Assembly (NCBI GenBank): GCA_963792915.1
Contig: CAWBYD010000005.1
Coordinates: 4,389-68,388 of the forward strand
Reading direction: 5' to 3'
DNA from: Solirubrobacter sp963792915
Lineage (GTDB): Bacteria; Actinomycetota; Thermoleophilia; Solirubrobacterales; Solirubrobacteraceae
Length of the DNA stretch: 64,000 nucleotides
A program made the translations under genes and the position numbers. The notes under the pieces are model-generated. The model was not told the DNA's origin and searched no databases. It saw only the letters and a list, made by a program, of their open reading frames with translations. Positions 9,213 through 18,005 of this stretch are shown one piece after another; within the stretch, counting starts at the first letter, position 1, and every line of letters starts with the position of its first letter.

Positions 9213-10234
9213 GGACCCAGGCGGACGACCCAGCGCACCGCCGCCGGGGCGAGCAGCACCATCACGAGCACGCGGAACGTCTGCGTGGCGAGGATGAACG
9301 TGGTGTCGGCGTTGGTGCCGAGCGCGATCGCCAGCACCGCGTAGAGCCCGCCGGGCGTGGTCGCGAAGTACGCGTCGCGCAGCGTGACCGGGGCCGTGAG
9401 GTGCAGCACGACGGCGAGCCCGAAGCTGCCCGCCAGCAGCGCCGCGAGCGAGATCAGCATCGGCACGACGAGCTTCCCGGCCTGCTTGACGGTGGCGACC
9501 GTGAAGCGCAGGCCGACCTGGAAGCCGACGATCGCGAACGCGACCGTGCTGACCGCGGCCGGCACGGTGAACTCCGCGCCCGCGAGCGTGACCGCGCCCG
9601 CGACGAACATCGGGCCGAGCAGCGACGGCGCCGGCAGCCGGGTGACGCGGCCGAGCAGCATGCCGGCGGGCGCGGCGGCGGCCGTGATCAGCCAGCCGCG
9701 CAGATCGCCGAACGCCGGCTGGTGCGGCGCGGCGGTGTGCGAGCCGGTAAGCGCCGCGACCAGCGGCGTGAGCAACACGACGACCAGCACGCGCAGGTAC
9801 TGCATGAACGCGACCAGCCGCTCGTCGGCCCCGAGCTCGCGCGCCATCACGACGATCCCGGAGGCGCCCCCGGCCACCACCCCGAGCGCCGCGGTCGGCC
9901 CGTCGACGTCGGTGACCCGCGCCATCACCGCTCCGGCGGCCAGGCTGATGACCAGCGTGCCGAGGCTGACGAGCGTGATCGGCAGCCACGAGTCCGCGAT
10001 CGCCGACAGCGTGGAGGACCGCAGGTACGCCCCGAGGCTGACGCCGACCACGGCCTGCGCGGCGACGAAGAAGCGGCGGTCGGGCACGAGCTGCTCCGGC
10101 CAGCGCAGCGCCACGCCGATGCCGAGCAGCATCGCCGCGAACAGCGACGGCGAGGGGAGCCCGGCCTGCGCGAACGCGAGGCTGGCGAGCGCGGTCGCGG
10201 CGAACAGCGCGACCCATCCCGCCGCCTTCCGCAT
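9164..10234 (-). CDS. AbrB-family (COG3180-type) membrane protein
   Basis: This 356-residue integral membrane protein has about ten hydrophobic segments arranged as two related halves, each with a Gly-rich helix pair such as LGVVAGGASGIVVMARELGADERL and the second-half match TPGGLYAVLAIALGTNADTTF. This is the pattern of the AbrB/DUF transporter-like family, often labelled ammonia monooxygenase or AidB regulator by old error. Its biochemical role is unknown; transport of an organic acid or efflux is likely. It is divergent from the ThDP-enzyme gene with only 24 bases between start codons, so the two are probably co-regulated. It is not the DNA-binding AbrB of Bacillus. Confidence 0.8.
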   Translation of the reverse strand: MRKAAGWVALFAATALASLAFAQAGLPSPSLFAAMLLGIGVALRWPEQLVPDRRFFVAAQAVVGVSLGAYLRSSTLSAIADSWLPITLVSLGTLVISLAAGAVMARVTDVDGPTAALGVVAGGASGIVVMARELGADERLVAFMQYLRVLVVVLLTPLVAALTGSHTAAPHQPAFGDLRGWLITAAAAPAGMLLGRVTRLPAPSLLGPMFVAGAVTLAGAEFTVPAAVSTVAFAIVGFQVGLRFTVATVKQAGKLVVPMLISLAALLAGSFGLAVVLHLTAPVTLRDAYFATTPGGLYAVLAIALGTNADTTFILATQTFRVLVMVLLAPAAVRWVVRLGPQPADVPAGTEPPGAD

Positions 10235-10237
10235 GCC

Positions 10238-10250
10238 GCAAAGCTAGCGT
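10238..10250. promoter_or_regulatory. Overlapping divergent -10 elements for two leaderless genes
   Basis: The 24 bases between the ATG of the AbrB-type gene (minus) and the ATG of the ThDP enzyme (plus) contain the palindrome GCTAGC. On the plus strand TAGCGT (10245-10250) lies 8 bases before the ATG at 10259. On the minus strand TAGCTT lies 6 bases before the ATG at 10234. Both fit an actinobacterial -10 hexamer placed so that transcription starts at or next to the start codon. No Shine-Dalgarno fits on either side. The two promoters share bases and should exclude each other. Confidence 0.5.
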
Positions 10251-10258
10251 TCCCGGGA

Positions 10259-11851
10259 ATGCTCGTTTCTGAGGTCGTCGGCCGGACCGTCCACCGCCTT
10301 GGCGGGGATACGGTGTTCGGCCTGATGGGGAGCGGCAACCTCGCCGTCACCAACGCGATCGTGGCCGCCGGCGGCCGCTTCTACTCCTCGCGCCACGAGA
10401 CCGGCGCGCTGTGCATGGCCGACGGTTACGCGCGCGTCAGCGGGCGGCTCGGCGTCGCGAGCGTGCATCAGGGACCGGGGCTGACGAACGCGATCACGGG
10501 GCTCACGGAGGCGGCCAAGAGCCGCACGCCGCTGCTGCTGCTAGCGGCCGACACGCCCGCCGCGCAGCTGCGCTCGAACTTCAGGATCGACCAGGACGCG
10601 CTCGTGGAGGCGGTCGGCGCGGTCTCCGAGCGCGTCTACGGGCCGGCGACCGCGGTGGCCGACGCAACGCGCGCGATCCGGCGGGCGACGGTCGAGCGGC
10701 GGACCGTGGTGCTGAACCTCGCGCTCGACGTCCAGGCCGCCGAGGCGGAGCTGAGCGACCCCGTCCCCGGCCCGGAGCTGGCCCCGGTGCGCCCGGGCGA
10801 CGTGACGCACGCCGCCGCGATCCTGGCCCGCGCGCGGCGGCCCGCGATCGTCGCCGGCCGCGGCGCGGTGCTCTCGGGCGCCGGGCCCGCCCTGCGCCGG
10901 CTCGCCGAGCTGATCGGCGCCGACCTCGCGACGAGCGCCGTCGCGAACGGGCTGTTCGCGGGCGACCCGTACGCGCTCGGCATCGCCGGCGGGTTCTCGA
11001 CTCCGACCGCGCAGCGGCGGCTCGCCGGGGCCGACGTGATCATCGCCTTCGGCGCCGCGCTGAACGTCTGGACGACGCGCCACGGCGCGCTCGTCAACGG
11101 CACGGTGATCAAGGTCGACACCGACGTCGACGCGCTCGCGGCGGCGGACGTCGGCATCCATGGCGATGCCGCGGAGACCGCCGCGGCGCTGGTCGCGGAG
11201 CTCGCCGAGCACGCTGCGCAGCGCGACGGCGCCGAGGAGATCGCGGCCGGGCGCTGGCGCGACGTCGCCTACCAGGAGAGCCGCGACTGGCTGGACCCGC
11301 GCACGCTCTCGATCGCGCTCGACGAGCTGCTCCCCTCCGAGCGCACGGTGGTCGTGGACTCGGGCGCGTTCATGGGCTACCCGTCGATGTACCTCGATGT
11401 CCCCGACGCGCAGGGCTTCGTGTTCCCGCAGGCCTTCCAATGCGTGGGGCTCGGGCTCGGCAGCGCGATCGGCGCCGCGCTCGCGCGCCCGGACCGCCTG
11501 ACCGTCGCGGCGGTCGGCGACGGCGGGCTGCTGATGGCGCTGCCCGACCTCGAGACGCTCGGCCGCCTCAAGCCCGACCTGCTCGTCGTGGTCTACGACG
11601 ACGCGGCCTACGGCGCCGAGGTGCATCACTTCCGGCCCATGGGCATTCCGGTCGAGCTCGCGCAGTTCCCGCCGACCGACTTCGCGGCGCTGGCCGAGGC
11701 GGCCGGCTGCCGAGGAATCACGGCGCGCAGCGCGAACGATCTCGAAGCCGTGCGCGAATGGCTCGCAAACCGTGACCGGCCGCTGGTGCTGGACGCCAAA
11801 GTCGACCCTGACATCTGTGCCGAATGGCTTGAGGAGGCATTCCGTGTGTAA
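10259..11851 (+). CDS. Thiamine diphosphate-binding decarboxylase/acetolactate synthase-like enzyme
   Basis: This 530-residue enzyme has the three-domain layout of the acetolactate synthase/benzoylformate decarboxylase family: an N-terminal Pyr domain with the ThDP-activating Glu (YSSRHETGALCMADGYARVSG), a central domain beginning ILARARRPAIVAGRG, and a C-terminal PP domain with VGDGGLLM followed by VVVYDDAAYG. The usual Asn-Asn of the GDG-x(about 25)-NN motif is Asp-Asp here, which still offers a metal ligand. The substrate is uncertain; 2-oxo acids are expected. It is followed after 56 bases by a cyclase-family hydrolase, and the AbrB-type membrane protein is divergent. Together they look like a small catabolic unit, which is inference. 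Confidence 0.82.
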   Translation: MLVSEVVGRTVHRLGGDTVFGLMGSGNLAVTNAIVAAGGRFYSSRHETGALCMADGYARVSGRLGVASVHQGPGLTNAITGLTEAAKSRTPLLLLAADTPAAQLRSNFRIDQDALVEAVGAVSERVYGPATAVADATRAIRRATVERRTVVLNLALDVQAAEAELSDPVPGPELAPVRPGDVTHAAAILARARRPAIVAGRGAVLSGAGPALRRLAELIGADLATSAVANGLFAGDPYALGIAGGFSTPTAQRRLAGADVIIAFGAALNVWTTRHGALVNGTVIKVDTDVDALAAADVGIHGDAAETAAALVAELAEHAAQRDGAEEIAAGRWRDVAYQESRDWLDPRTLSIALDELLPSERTVVVDSGAFMGYPSMYLDVPDAQGFVFPQAFQCVGLGLGSAIGAALARPDRLTVAAVGDGGLLMALPDLETLGRLKPDLLVVVYDDAAYGAEVHHFRPMGIPVELAQFPPTDFAALAEAAGCRGITARSANDLEAVREWLANRDRPLVLDAKVDPDICAEWLEEAFRV

Positions 11852-11907
11852 CGTCGATCGGAGTCCGAGCTTGCGAGGACGGAGATGCGAAACCGGGGTA
11901 TTCCCGA

Positions 11908-12675
11908 ATGCTTGACCAGCTCGCAGAGTCGCTCGCCACCGGAGCTGTGCGCGTCGTCGATCTCACGCAGCCGCTCGGCGAGCGCACGCCGGTGCTGCAG
12001 CTCCCGCCGCCGTTCGCCAACACGCCGGGGCTCAGTCGCACGACGATCAGCCACTTCGACGACCTCGGCCCCGCCTGGGCGTGGAGCACGCTGACGGTCG
12101 GCGAGCACGTCGGCACGCACTTCGACGCGCCGATCCACTGGATCACCGGCCGCGACGGCGAGGACGTGGCGAGCGTGGCGCCGGGAAGGCTCGTCGGCCC
12201 CGCCGCCGTGATCGACAAGTCCGCCGAGGCCGCGCAGGACCCCAACTACCTGCTGACGCTCGACGACATCCGCGCCTGGGAGTCAGAGCACGGCGCGCTC
12301 CCCGCGGGCGGCTGGCTGTTCCTGCGCACCGGCTGGGACGCCCGCGCGCATGACCAGGCCGCGTTCCTCAACGGCGGCGAGACGCCGGGCCCGGACGTCG
12401 AGTGCGCGCGCTGGCTGGCCGAATCGGCGCCGGTCGTCGGCTTCGGGGTGGAGACCGTCGGCACCGACGCCGGCATGGCCCACAGCTTCGACCCCGCCTT
12501 CCCGGCCCACCACTTCCTGCTCGGCGCCGGCAAGTACGGGCTCACGCAGCTCGCCAACCTGGCCGAGCTGCCGCCCACCGGCTCGCTGGTGATCGTTGCA
12601 CCGTTGAAGCTGGTGGACGGCACGGGCAGCCCGAGCCGCGTGCTCGCGCTTACGGATTCGTCGTCGACAGCGTGA
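11908..12675 (+). CDS. Cyclase-family metal-dependent hydrolase (kynurenine formamidase-like)
   Basis: This 255-residue protein belongs to the cyclase family (PF04199), which includes bacterial kynurenine formamidase and isatin hydrolase. The metal-binding signature GEHVGTHFDAPIHW is intact, with the conserved opening VVDLTQPLGERTP and the later segments LFLRTGWD and VGFGVETVGTD. It probably hydrolyses an amide or lactone using Mn or Zn. It lies 56 bases downstream of the ThDP enzyme in the same direction, so the two may act in one pathway. Its 3' end overlaps the convergent amidase gene by 26 bases. Confidence 0.85.
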   Translation: MLDQLAESLATGAVRVVDLTQPLGERTPVLQLPPPFANTPGLSRTTISHFDDLGPAWAWSTLTVGEHVGTHFDAPIHWITGRDGEDVASVAPGRLVGPAAVIDKSAEAAQDPNYLLTLDDIRAWESEHGALPAGGWLFLRTGWDARAHDQAAFLNGGETPGPDVECARWLAESAPVVGFGVETVGTDAGMAHSFDPAFPAHHFLLGAGKYGLTQLANLAELPPTGSLVIVAPLKLVDGTGSPSRVLALTDSSSTA

Positions 12676-15478
12676 AGGTGAGCGTCCTGGTGTAGGTGCC
12701 CGTCCGCAGCGCGTCGGTCGCGGCGATCGGCTGCTTGAACGTGATCGCCACCGGCCCGTTGGAGACGGGCGCCGACCAGGCGCTGGGCGCGATCTGCACC
12801 TGCAGCGGCTGCGGCAGCGAGAACGTCCCGTTGGTCATGTGCCCGGGGTCGCTGACGCCGAGCGCCGCGTCGCCGGCGGTCGAGATCACGTTCGCCGTGG
12901 TCGAGGCGAGGTAGTCATTGGCCACGCCCGGCGCGAACGCGCCGAAGCTGGCCGGCGCGCCGAGCGTGAGCGAGAGCGTCGCCGCGACCGTCCCGCCTGC
13001 GCTGCCCTGCGCCGTGTTGACGTAGGCCAGCTTGGGCGCGGTGGCCGGGACGAGATGGCCCGTGCCGCCGAGCTGCTGCTCGAGCGCGTAGCCGAAGCCG
13101 AGCATCTTCGCGTCGTCGAACGCGCGGCCGACGAACTGCAACGACATCGGATCGCCGTGCGGGTTCGCGCCGACCGGCAGGATGAGCGTCGGCAGCCCGA
13201 CGTTGGACGTCGGCACGTTGCTGTTGCGGTCACTCGAGAGCGTCTGCGCGCCGTCGTTGTCATAGACGTCCGAGCGGAAGCCCGGGTAGACGACGGCGTC
13301 GACGCCCGCGCTGTCCATCCATGTCTCCCAGCGGGCCTTGTAGTCGTCGCGGTTGGCGAGCACCTTCTGCACGTCGTCCGCGGTCATGCGCGGGCGCACC
13401 GCGACCGTCTGGCGGTTGTACGGCAGCACCTTCGGCGAGGACAGGATCTCCGACGCCGTGTGATAGGGCGGGTTGACCTGCTGGTCGAAGTAGTGCTGCC
13501 AGCCCTCCTCGGTGCGGTTGCCGGTCAGCGTCGGGCTCGCGGGCGCGCTCGGGACCGGCGTCGTGATCGGCACCATCGTCGCGCCGGCGGCGACGATGTC
13601 GGCGAAGCGCGCCTCGAGCGCCGCGCCCGTCCCGTCGTCCTGCCCGTAGCTCGGGCTGTCCTCGAACGACGCCGGGATGTAGCCGATCCGCTTGCCCTGC
13701 AGCGCGTTGCGGTCCAGCGCGCTCGTCCAGTCCGCGGGGCGTTTGTGGTCGGCGTCGGCGTGCACGGTCGCGGGATCGTTGGGGTCGGTGCCGGTGGTGA
13801 CGTTGAGGATGCGCGCGATGTCGGTCGTGGTGCGGGCGATCGGGCCCTCGAAGTCCTGCAGGTAGGTGAGCGGCATCACGCCGCTGCCGGAGCTGATCCC
13901 GTCCGTGCCGCGCAGCGACACGAGGCTGGCGCCGGTCGACGGCGCGTACAGCGACACGCCGGTCTGGGTGCCCATGCCGAAGCCCGCCATGCTCAGCGCG
14001 GTCGCGACCGCCGGGCCGCCGGAGGAGCCGAGCGACGTCTTGGACGGCTTGAACGCGTTCCACACCATGCCGTAGCCGGAGTCGCTGTAGGAGCCGGAGT
14101 TCGCGAACTCCGAGAGGTTGCCCTTGCCGAGGATCACGGCGCCCGCCGCGCGCAGGCGCGCGACCTGGAACGCGTCATGCGCCGGCTGCCAGCCCTCGAA
14201 GGCGAGGCTGCCGTCGGTGGTCGGCATGTCCTTGGTGTCGTAGAGGTCCTTGACGATCACGGGGACGCCGAGCAGGTCCCCGCGCGTGCCCGCCGCGCGT
14301 GCGTCGTCGGCGGCCTTGGCCTGCGCCATCGCGTCCTCGGCGACGGTGATGAACGCGTGGAAGCCGAACGGGCCCGTGTCGTAGGCGTCGATGCGGTCCA
14401 GGTAGGCGCGCGTGATCGCCTGCGAGGTCGTCAGCCCGGACTCCATGTCGGTCTCGAGCTGCGTGATCGACTTGTCGACGACGTCGTAGCCGGACGTCGT
14501 GGTCGGGAGCGTCGGCTCGGCCTCCTGCGGCACGGAGGGCGCCCCCACGCCGGCGCACGCGGCGCCGAAGTCCCAGTTCGAGACCGTGCATTCCTGGGTC
14601 GTGCCGATGCCCGACAGATCGGGCGCCTGGGCCAGCGCGGCCGCCTGCGTCCTGACCGCCGCGATCTGCTGGCCGGCCGTGGCCGTCGTCTCCGCGCGGC
14701 CGGCGACGACGTAGCGCAGCAGGCTGCGCGTCTGCCCCGGCGCGAGCGTGAGGCGGCTGTTGTAGCCGTAGAAGTTGGCCTCCAGGCCGGTGGCCGGCAG
14801 CGGCAGGTCGAACGCGCCGCGCTGGAAGTTGCCGGTGCCGAGGAAGCCGCCCGGGCCGCCGCCGAGCACGACCGCCGACGGGCCGCGCGAGCTGGGCCCG
14901 GACGTCGGCGTGGTGGCCGCGCTGGTCGGGCTGTCGAGCTCCACCCAGCTGTCGTCGGTGCCGACCACCGTGTCGCCGCTCGACGTCGCTGCGACCGCGC
15001 TGCGGTTGTTGGTCGTGTTCAGGCCGACCGTGCCGCCGAAGCTCACGTCGACGGTGATCGTGCGCGTCGTCGTGTTGGCGAACGTGTCCAGCCAGCGCGT
15101 GAAGTTGCCCGGCTTGTTGACCTTGACGTCGCGGCTGATCGCGACGCCGCCGAGGTCGATCGCGCTCGTCGTCGCGAAGGTGTCCGTCCCGTCGTAGGTG
15201 AGCCCGAAGCCGCGCATCAGCTCGCCGTTCAGGCGCGCCGTCGGATCGGTCGCCGGGATGCCGGAGACCTTCACCCGGATGCCGCCGAACCCGTAGAACG
15301 CGTTGTCGGAGATCGCGCGCACGCTGCCCGTGTCCAGCTTGGGCGGCGCGTCGTCGTGGATCTGCCAGCCGGCCCCGTTGGCCGTGGTGACGGTGTTGAC
15401 CGCTGCCGCCGGCGAGGCGGCCACTCCAAGCGCGAGAACGCCGGCGGCGAGCGCCGCCGCGCGCAGAGAGGTATGCAC
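12650..15478 (-). CDS. Secreted amidase-signature hydrolase with large N-terminal domain
   Basis: This 942-residue exported enzyme has a signal peptide ending in AASPAAA near residue 26. Residues about 27-320 form a beta-rich domain that I do not recognise. Residues about 335-810 are an amidase-signature domain with all three catalytic elements: the Lys in VPVIVKDLYDT, the cis-Ser in SLGSSGGPAV, and the nucleophile Ser in GTQTGVSLYAPS. About 130 further residues form a C-terminal beta-rich part. Such enzymes hydrolyse amides; for an exported one, peptide amides or cell-wall material are possible. The GTG start follows a purine-rich GGGAAGGG about 10 bases upstream. It may be co-transcribed with the phosphatase and serS genes. 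Confidence 0.82.
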   Translation of the reverse strand: MHTSLRAAALAAGVLALGVAASPAAAVNTVTTANGAGWQIHDDAPPKLDTGSVRAISDNAFYGFGGIRVKVSGIPATDPTARLNGELMRGFGLTYDGTDTFATTSAIDLGGVAISRDVKVNKPGNFTRWLDTFANTTTRTITVDVSFGGTVGLNTTNNRSAVAATSSGDTVVGTDDSWVELDSPTSAATTPTSGPSSRGPSAVVLGGGPGGFLGTGNFQRGAFDLPLPATGLEANFYGYNSRLTLAPGQTRSLLRYVVAGRAETTATAGQQIAAVRTQAAALAQAPDLSGIGTTQECTVSNWDFGAACAGVGAPSVPQEAEPTLPTTTSGYDVVDKSITQLETDMESGLTTSQAITRAYLDRIDAYDTGPFGFHAFITVAEDAMAQAKAADDARAAGTRGDLLGVPVIVKDLYDTKDMPTTDGSLAFEGWQPAHDAFQVARLRAAGAVILGKGNLSEFANSGSYSDSGYGMVWNAFKPSKTSLGSSGGPAVATALSMAGFGMGTQTGVSLYAPSTGASLVSLRGTDGISSGSGVMPLTYLQDFEGPIARTTTDIARILNVTTGTDPNDPATVHADADHKRPADWTSALDRNALQGKRIGYIPASFEDSPSYGQDDGTGAALEARFADIVAAGATMVPITTPVPSAPASPTLTGNRTEEGWQHYFDQQVNPPYHTASEILSSPKVLPYNRQTVAVRPRMTADDVQKVLANRDDYKARWETWMDSAGVDAVVYPGFRSDVYDNDGAQTLSSDRNSNVPTSNVGLPTLILPVGANPHGDPMSLQFVGRAFDDAKMLGFGYALEQQLGGTGHLVPATAPKLAYVNTAQGSAGGTVAATLSLTLGAPASFGAFAPGVANDYLASTTANVISTAGDAALGVSDPGHMTNGTFSLPQPLQVQIAPSAWSAPVSNGPVAITFKQPIAATDALRTGTYTRTLTFTLSTTNP

Positions 15479-15581
15479 GTGCGAGATTCCCTTCCCTTGA
15501 CTTCGGACCCGCGCGGAATCCTTCCAGCGCGCCCGCGCCGTGCCGATGGCCCGCCGGTCGGGACCCGAGCGACCGCTGGTA

Positions 15582-16316
15582 CTAACCGACCAGGGCGCGG
15601 CGCAGCGGCGCGGGATCGAAGCCGTGCTCGGCCAGCCAGCCGAGCGGGCCGCCGTGGCGCTCGTCGAGCACCGCGAGCACGCGCCGCATGTCCTCCGCGC
15701 GCGGCGTGTGCACGTCGTCGGGGCTGCCCTCGAGGTCGGCCGCGTAGGTCGGCGAGCCGCGCAGGCGCGCCATGATCGCGCCGATCCGCTCGCCGGTGGC
15801 GACGTAGTCGGCCACGATCGCCGAGCGCTCGACGCCCGCCGCCGACAGCGCCAGCGCGCACACCACGCCGGTGCGGTCCTTGCCCGCCGCGCAGTGCACG
15901 AGCGCCGCGCCGCCCGCGGACGCGACGTCCTCCAGCGCGCCGACGACCGAATCCGGGCGGTCCTCGAGGTAGCGCAGGTAGAAGAACACGACCGGCGACT
16001 CGCCGGTCGAGCGCCAGGGCATCACGTCGGCGGCGGCGTCGGTGCGCCGGCCGCCCTCGGGATGCAGCGAGCGGTGGCGGTGCTCGACGCGGCCCACCAG
16101 CGGCCCCGGCCCCTCGAGCTCGACCTCGCCGCTCGTGCGCAGGTCGACCACCCTGCGCAGGCCGCGCGCCAGCAGCGCGTCGACGTCGCGCCCGGAGAGG
16201 TCCTGCAGGTTGTCCGAGCGCAGCAGCGCGCCGGGCGCCGTCACTCCGCCGCCCTCGACCGGCAGGCCGCCGAGGTCGCGCGCGTTGACCGCGCCGTCCA
16301 GCCCGATCCAGCTCAC
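15582..16316 (-). CDS. Tyrosine/dual-specificity protein phosphatase (PtpB type)
   Basis: This 244-residue protein has the P-loop HCAAGKDRTGV, the classic CX5R signature of tyrosine phosphatases of the Mycobacterium PtpB/IphP class, and the family opening NARDLGGLPVEGG with RSDNLQDLSGRD. It would dephosphorylate phosphotyrosine or phosphoinositides in the cytoplasm; no signal peptide is present. Its GTG start overlaps the TGA of serS, so it depends on that transcript. The pairing with a tRNA synthetase has no evident logic beyond shared transcription. Confidence 0.85.
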   Translation of the reverse strand: MSWIGLDGAVNARDLGGLPVEGGGVTAPGALLRSDNLQDLSGRDVDALLARGLRRVVDLRTSGEVELEGPGPLVGRVEHRHRSLHPEGGRRTDAAADVMPWRSTGESPVVFFYLRYLEDRPDSVVGALEDVASAGGAALVHCAAGKDRTGVVCALALSAAGVERSAIVADYVATGERIGAIMARLRGSPTYAADLEGSPDDVHTPRAEDMRRVLAVLDERHGGPLGWLAEHGFDPAPLRRALVG

Positions 16317-17545
16317 CCGAGCGTGGCGGGCGCGCCCCAGGCCTGGAGCGCTTCGGGGATCGCGACCGTGCCGTCCGGGCGCTGGTGGTTCTCCAGCAGC
16401 GCGATCAGCGTGCGCCCGACGGCCACCGCGGTGCCGTTCAAGGTGTGCACGTGCGAGGGGCGCCCGTTCTCCGCGCGGAAGCGGATGTCGAGCCGGCGCG
16501 CCTGGAAGTCCGTCGTGTTCGACGTCGAGGTGAGCTCGCGATGGCGTTGCTGCGACGGCAGCCACGCTTCGAGGTCGTACTTCTTGACCGCCGAGGCGCC
16601 GAGGTCGTCGACCGCGATGTTGACCACCCGGTAGGGGATCCCGAGCGCCTGGAGGATCTCCTCCTCGATCGCCAGGATCCGCTCGTGCTCGGCGGCGGAC
16701 TCGGCCGGCTCGACGAACGCGAACATCTCGACCTTGTCGAACTGGTGCACGCGGAAGATGCCGCGCGTGTCCTTGCCCGCGGCGCCCGCCTCGCGCCGGA
16801 AGCAGGGGGAGAAGCCCGCGTAGCGGCGCGGTATGGCGTCCATGATCTCGCCGGCGTGCAGCGACGCGAGCGGGACCTCCGACGTCCCGGCGAGGTACAG
16901 AGCGTCGTCGGCCAGCCGGTAGATCTGCTGCTCGGTGTCCGGCAGCATCCCGGTGCCGAACAGCGCCTCCTCACGCACCAGCACGGGCGGGATGACAGCC
17001 TCGAAGCCGTGCCCGCGCAGGACCTCCAGGACCCAGCGCACCAGCGCCAGCTCGAGGAACACGACGTCGCCCTTGAGGTAGGCGAAGCGCGAGCCGGCGA
17101 CTTTCGCGCCCGCCTCCATGTCGATCAGCGCGCCCGCCAGCTCGAGATGGTCGCGTCCCGACGGCGCGTTTTCTCCCCATTCGCGCAGCACATTGTCTGC
17201 GTCGGCGGCACTGGGATCCGGGGGGTTGGGAAGCGACGCGACGAGCGCGTCGAGCTCGGCCTGCAGCGGGGCGAGCGACTCGCCCAGCTCCTTCACGCGC
17301 GGCGAGAGCTCCTGCATCGCCGCGATCTCCCCGGCAGCGTCCTGCCCGGCCTGCTTGGCCCGGCCGATCGCGTCCGAGGCCTCCTTCTGGCGCGCGCGAA
17401 GCGATTCCCACTCGTGCTGGGCGGCGTTGCGGCGCGTGTAGAGCGCCAGCGCCGCGTCGAGCCGCTCGTCGGACCCGTCGCGCCGGCGCGCCAGCGCCGT
17501 CCGCACCGGCTCGGGGTCGCGGCTGATCGCCCTCAGGTCCAGCAT
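16313..17545 (-). CDS. serS: Seryl-tRNA synthetase
   Basis: This class II synthetase charges tRNA-Ser. The 410-residue protein begins MLDLRAISRDPEPVR and forms the N-terminal coiled-coil arm (about 30-110, many Glu/Arg/Ala). The catalytic core follows with motif 2 (FRREAGAAGKDTRGIFRVHQF) and motif 3 (NGTAVAVGRTLIALLENHQ with its conserved Arg). A longer frame exists upstream, but the ATG at 17545 matches the family N-terminus exactly. It lies 7 bases downstream of the cytochrome gene, and its stop overlaps the phosphatase start. It is a single-copy essential gene in most bacteria. Confidence 0.95.
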   Translation of the reverse strand: MLDLRAISRDPEPVRTALARRRDGSDERLDAALALYTRRNAAQHEWESLRARQKEASDAIGRAKQAGQDAAGEIAAMQELSPRVKELGESLAPLQAELDALVASLPNPPDPSAADADNVLREWGENAPSGRDHLELAGALIDMEAGAKVAGSRFAYLKGDVVFLELALVRWVLEVLRGHGFEAVIPPVLVREEALFGTGMLPDTEQQIYRLADDALYLAGTSEVPLASLHAGEIMDAIPRRYAGFSPCFRREAGAAGKDTRGIFRVHQFDKVEMFAFVEPAESAAEHERILAIEEEILQALGIPYRVVNIAVDDLGASAVKKYDLEAWLPSQQRHRELTSTSNTTDFQARRLDIRFRAENGRPSHVHTLNGTAVAVGRTLIALLENHQRPDGTVAIPEALQAWGAPATLG

Positions 17546-17552
17546 CGGACCG

Positions 17553-17981
17553 CTATCCGGCGGGGCAGTCGCTGGCCGTGGCGGCGACGCCGGCCTGCGG
17601 TTTGATGGAGGTGCCGGAGTACTTGTCGATGAAGTTCGCGAGCAGCTGCGCGTCCGGCCCGGTGACGATGTTCTGCGGCATCGGGCCCGACGAGAAGCCG
17701 CCGTTGCGGATCGCGAACAGGATGCAGTTCGTCGTTTCCTTGCGCTGGTTGAAGTTCGGGCCGTCCTTGTTCTCGCGCGTCCGCACGTTGGTCGCGGAGC
17801 CCTGCGTACCGGCCACATTGAGCGTGTGGCAGCCGGAGCAGCGCTGGACGAACAGCACGGCGGCGCGATGATCGTCGCCCGTCAGCTTGGAGGAGATCCC
17901 CTGCTCGCCACAGGCAGCGACGGCGCCCGCGGATGCGGCGAGCGCGGAGGCGATCAACAGCACGCGGCGAGCCCTCGTCAT
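17553..17981 (-). CDS. Cytochrome c-type lipoprotein
   Basis: This 142-residue exported haem protein has a hydrophobic signal with lipobox AVAAC (Cys 24), then a single CSGCH haem-attachment motif (Cys 48, Cys 51, His 52) and a probable distal Met in SSGPMPQN. It should carry one c-type haem on the outer face of the membrane and pass electrons between respiratory complexes. ATG 17981 is preferred over the ATG at 17996, because a TATGCT -10 hexamer lies between them, 10 bases upstream of 17981. It is divergent from a copper-binding lipoprotein, which suggests a shared role in electron transfer. Confidence 0.82.
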   Translation of the reverse strand: MTRARRVLLIASALAASAGAVAACGEQGISSKLTGDDHRAAVLFVQRCSGCHTLNVAGTQGSATNVRTRENKDGPNFNQRKETTNCILFAIRNGGFSSGPMPQNIVTGPDAQLLANFIDKYSGTSIKPQAGVAATASDCPAG

Positions 17982-17991
17982 CGGGTGCGAC

Positions 17992-17997
17992 AGCATA
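17992..17997 (-). promoter_or_regulatory. Probable -10 element of the cytochrome c/serS operon
   Basis: On the minus strand TATGCT matches the actinobacterial -10 consensus TANNNT and lies 10 bases before the ATG at 17981. Transcription would begin a few bases before that codon, giving a leader too short for a Shine-Dalgarno. The element sits inside the 24-base divergent gap with the cupredoxin gene. Confidence 0.45.
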
Positions 17998-18005
17998 GGG
18001 GACCG

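Noticed and set aside
9149..10258. Plus-strand frame leading into the ThDP enzyme
   Set aside because: It is antisense to the AbrB-type membrane protein and lacks any motif; the enzyme fold begins at 10259.
12839..15775. 978-residue plus-strand open frame opposite the amidase
   Set aside because: Its Arg/Ala-rich composition is typical of antisense frames in GC-rich DNA; the minus-strand amidase has signal peptide and active-site motifs.
17546..17818. Longer N-terminal extension of serS
   Set aside because: The added residues are Arg/Ser/Thr-rich shadow coding of the cytochrome gene; MLDLRAISRDP matches the family start.
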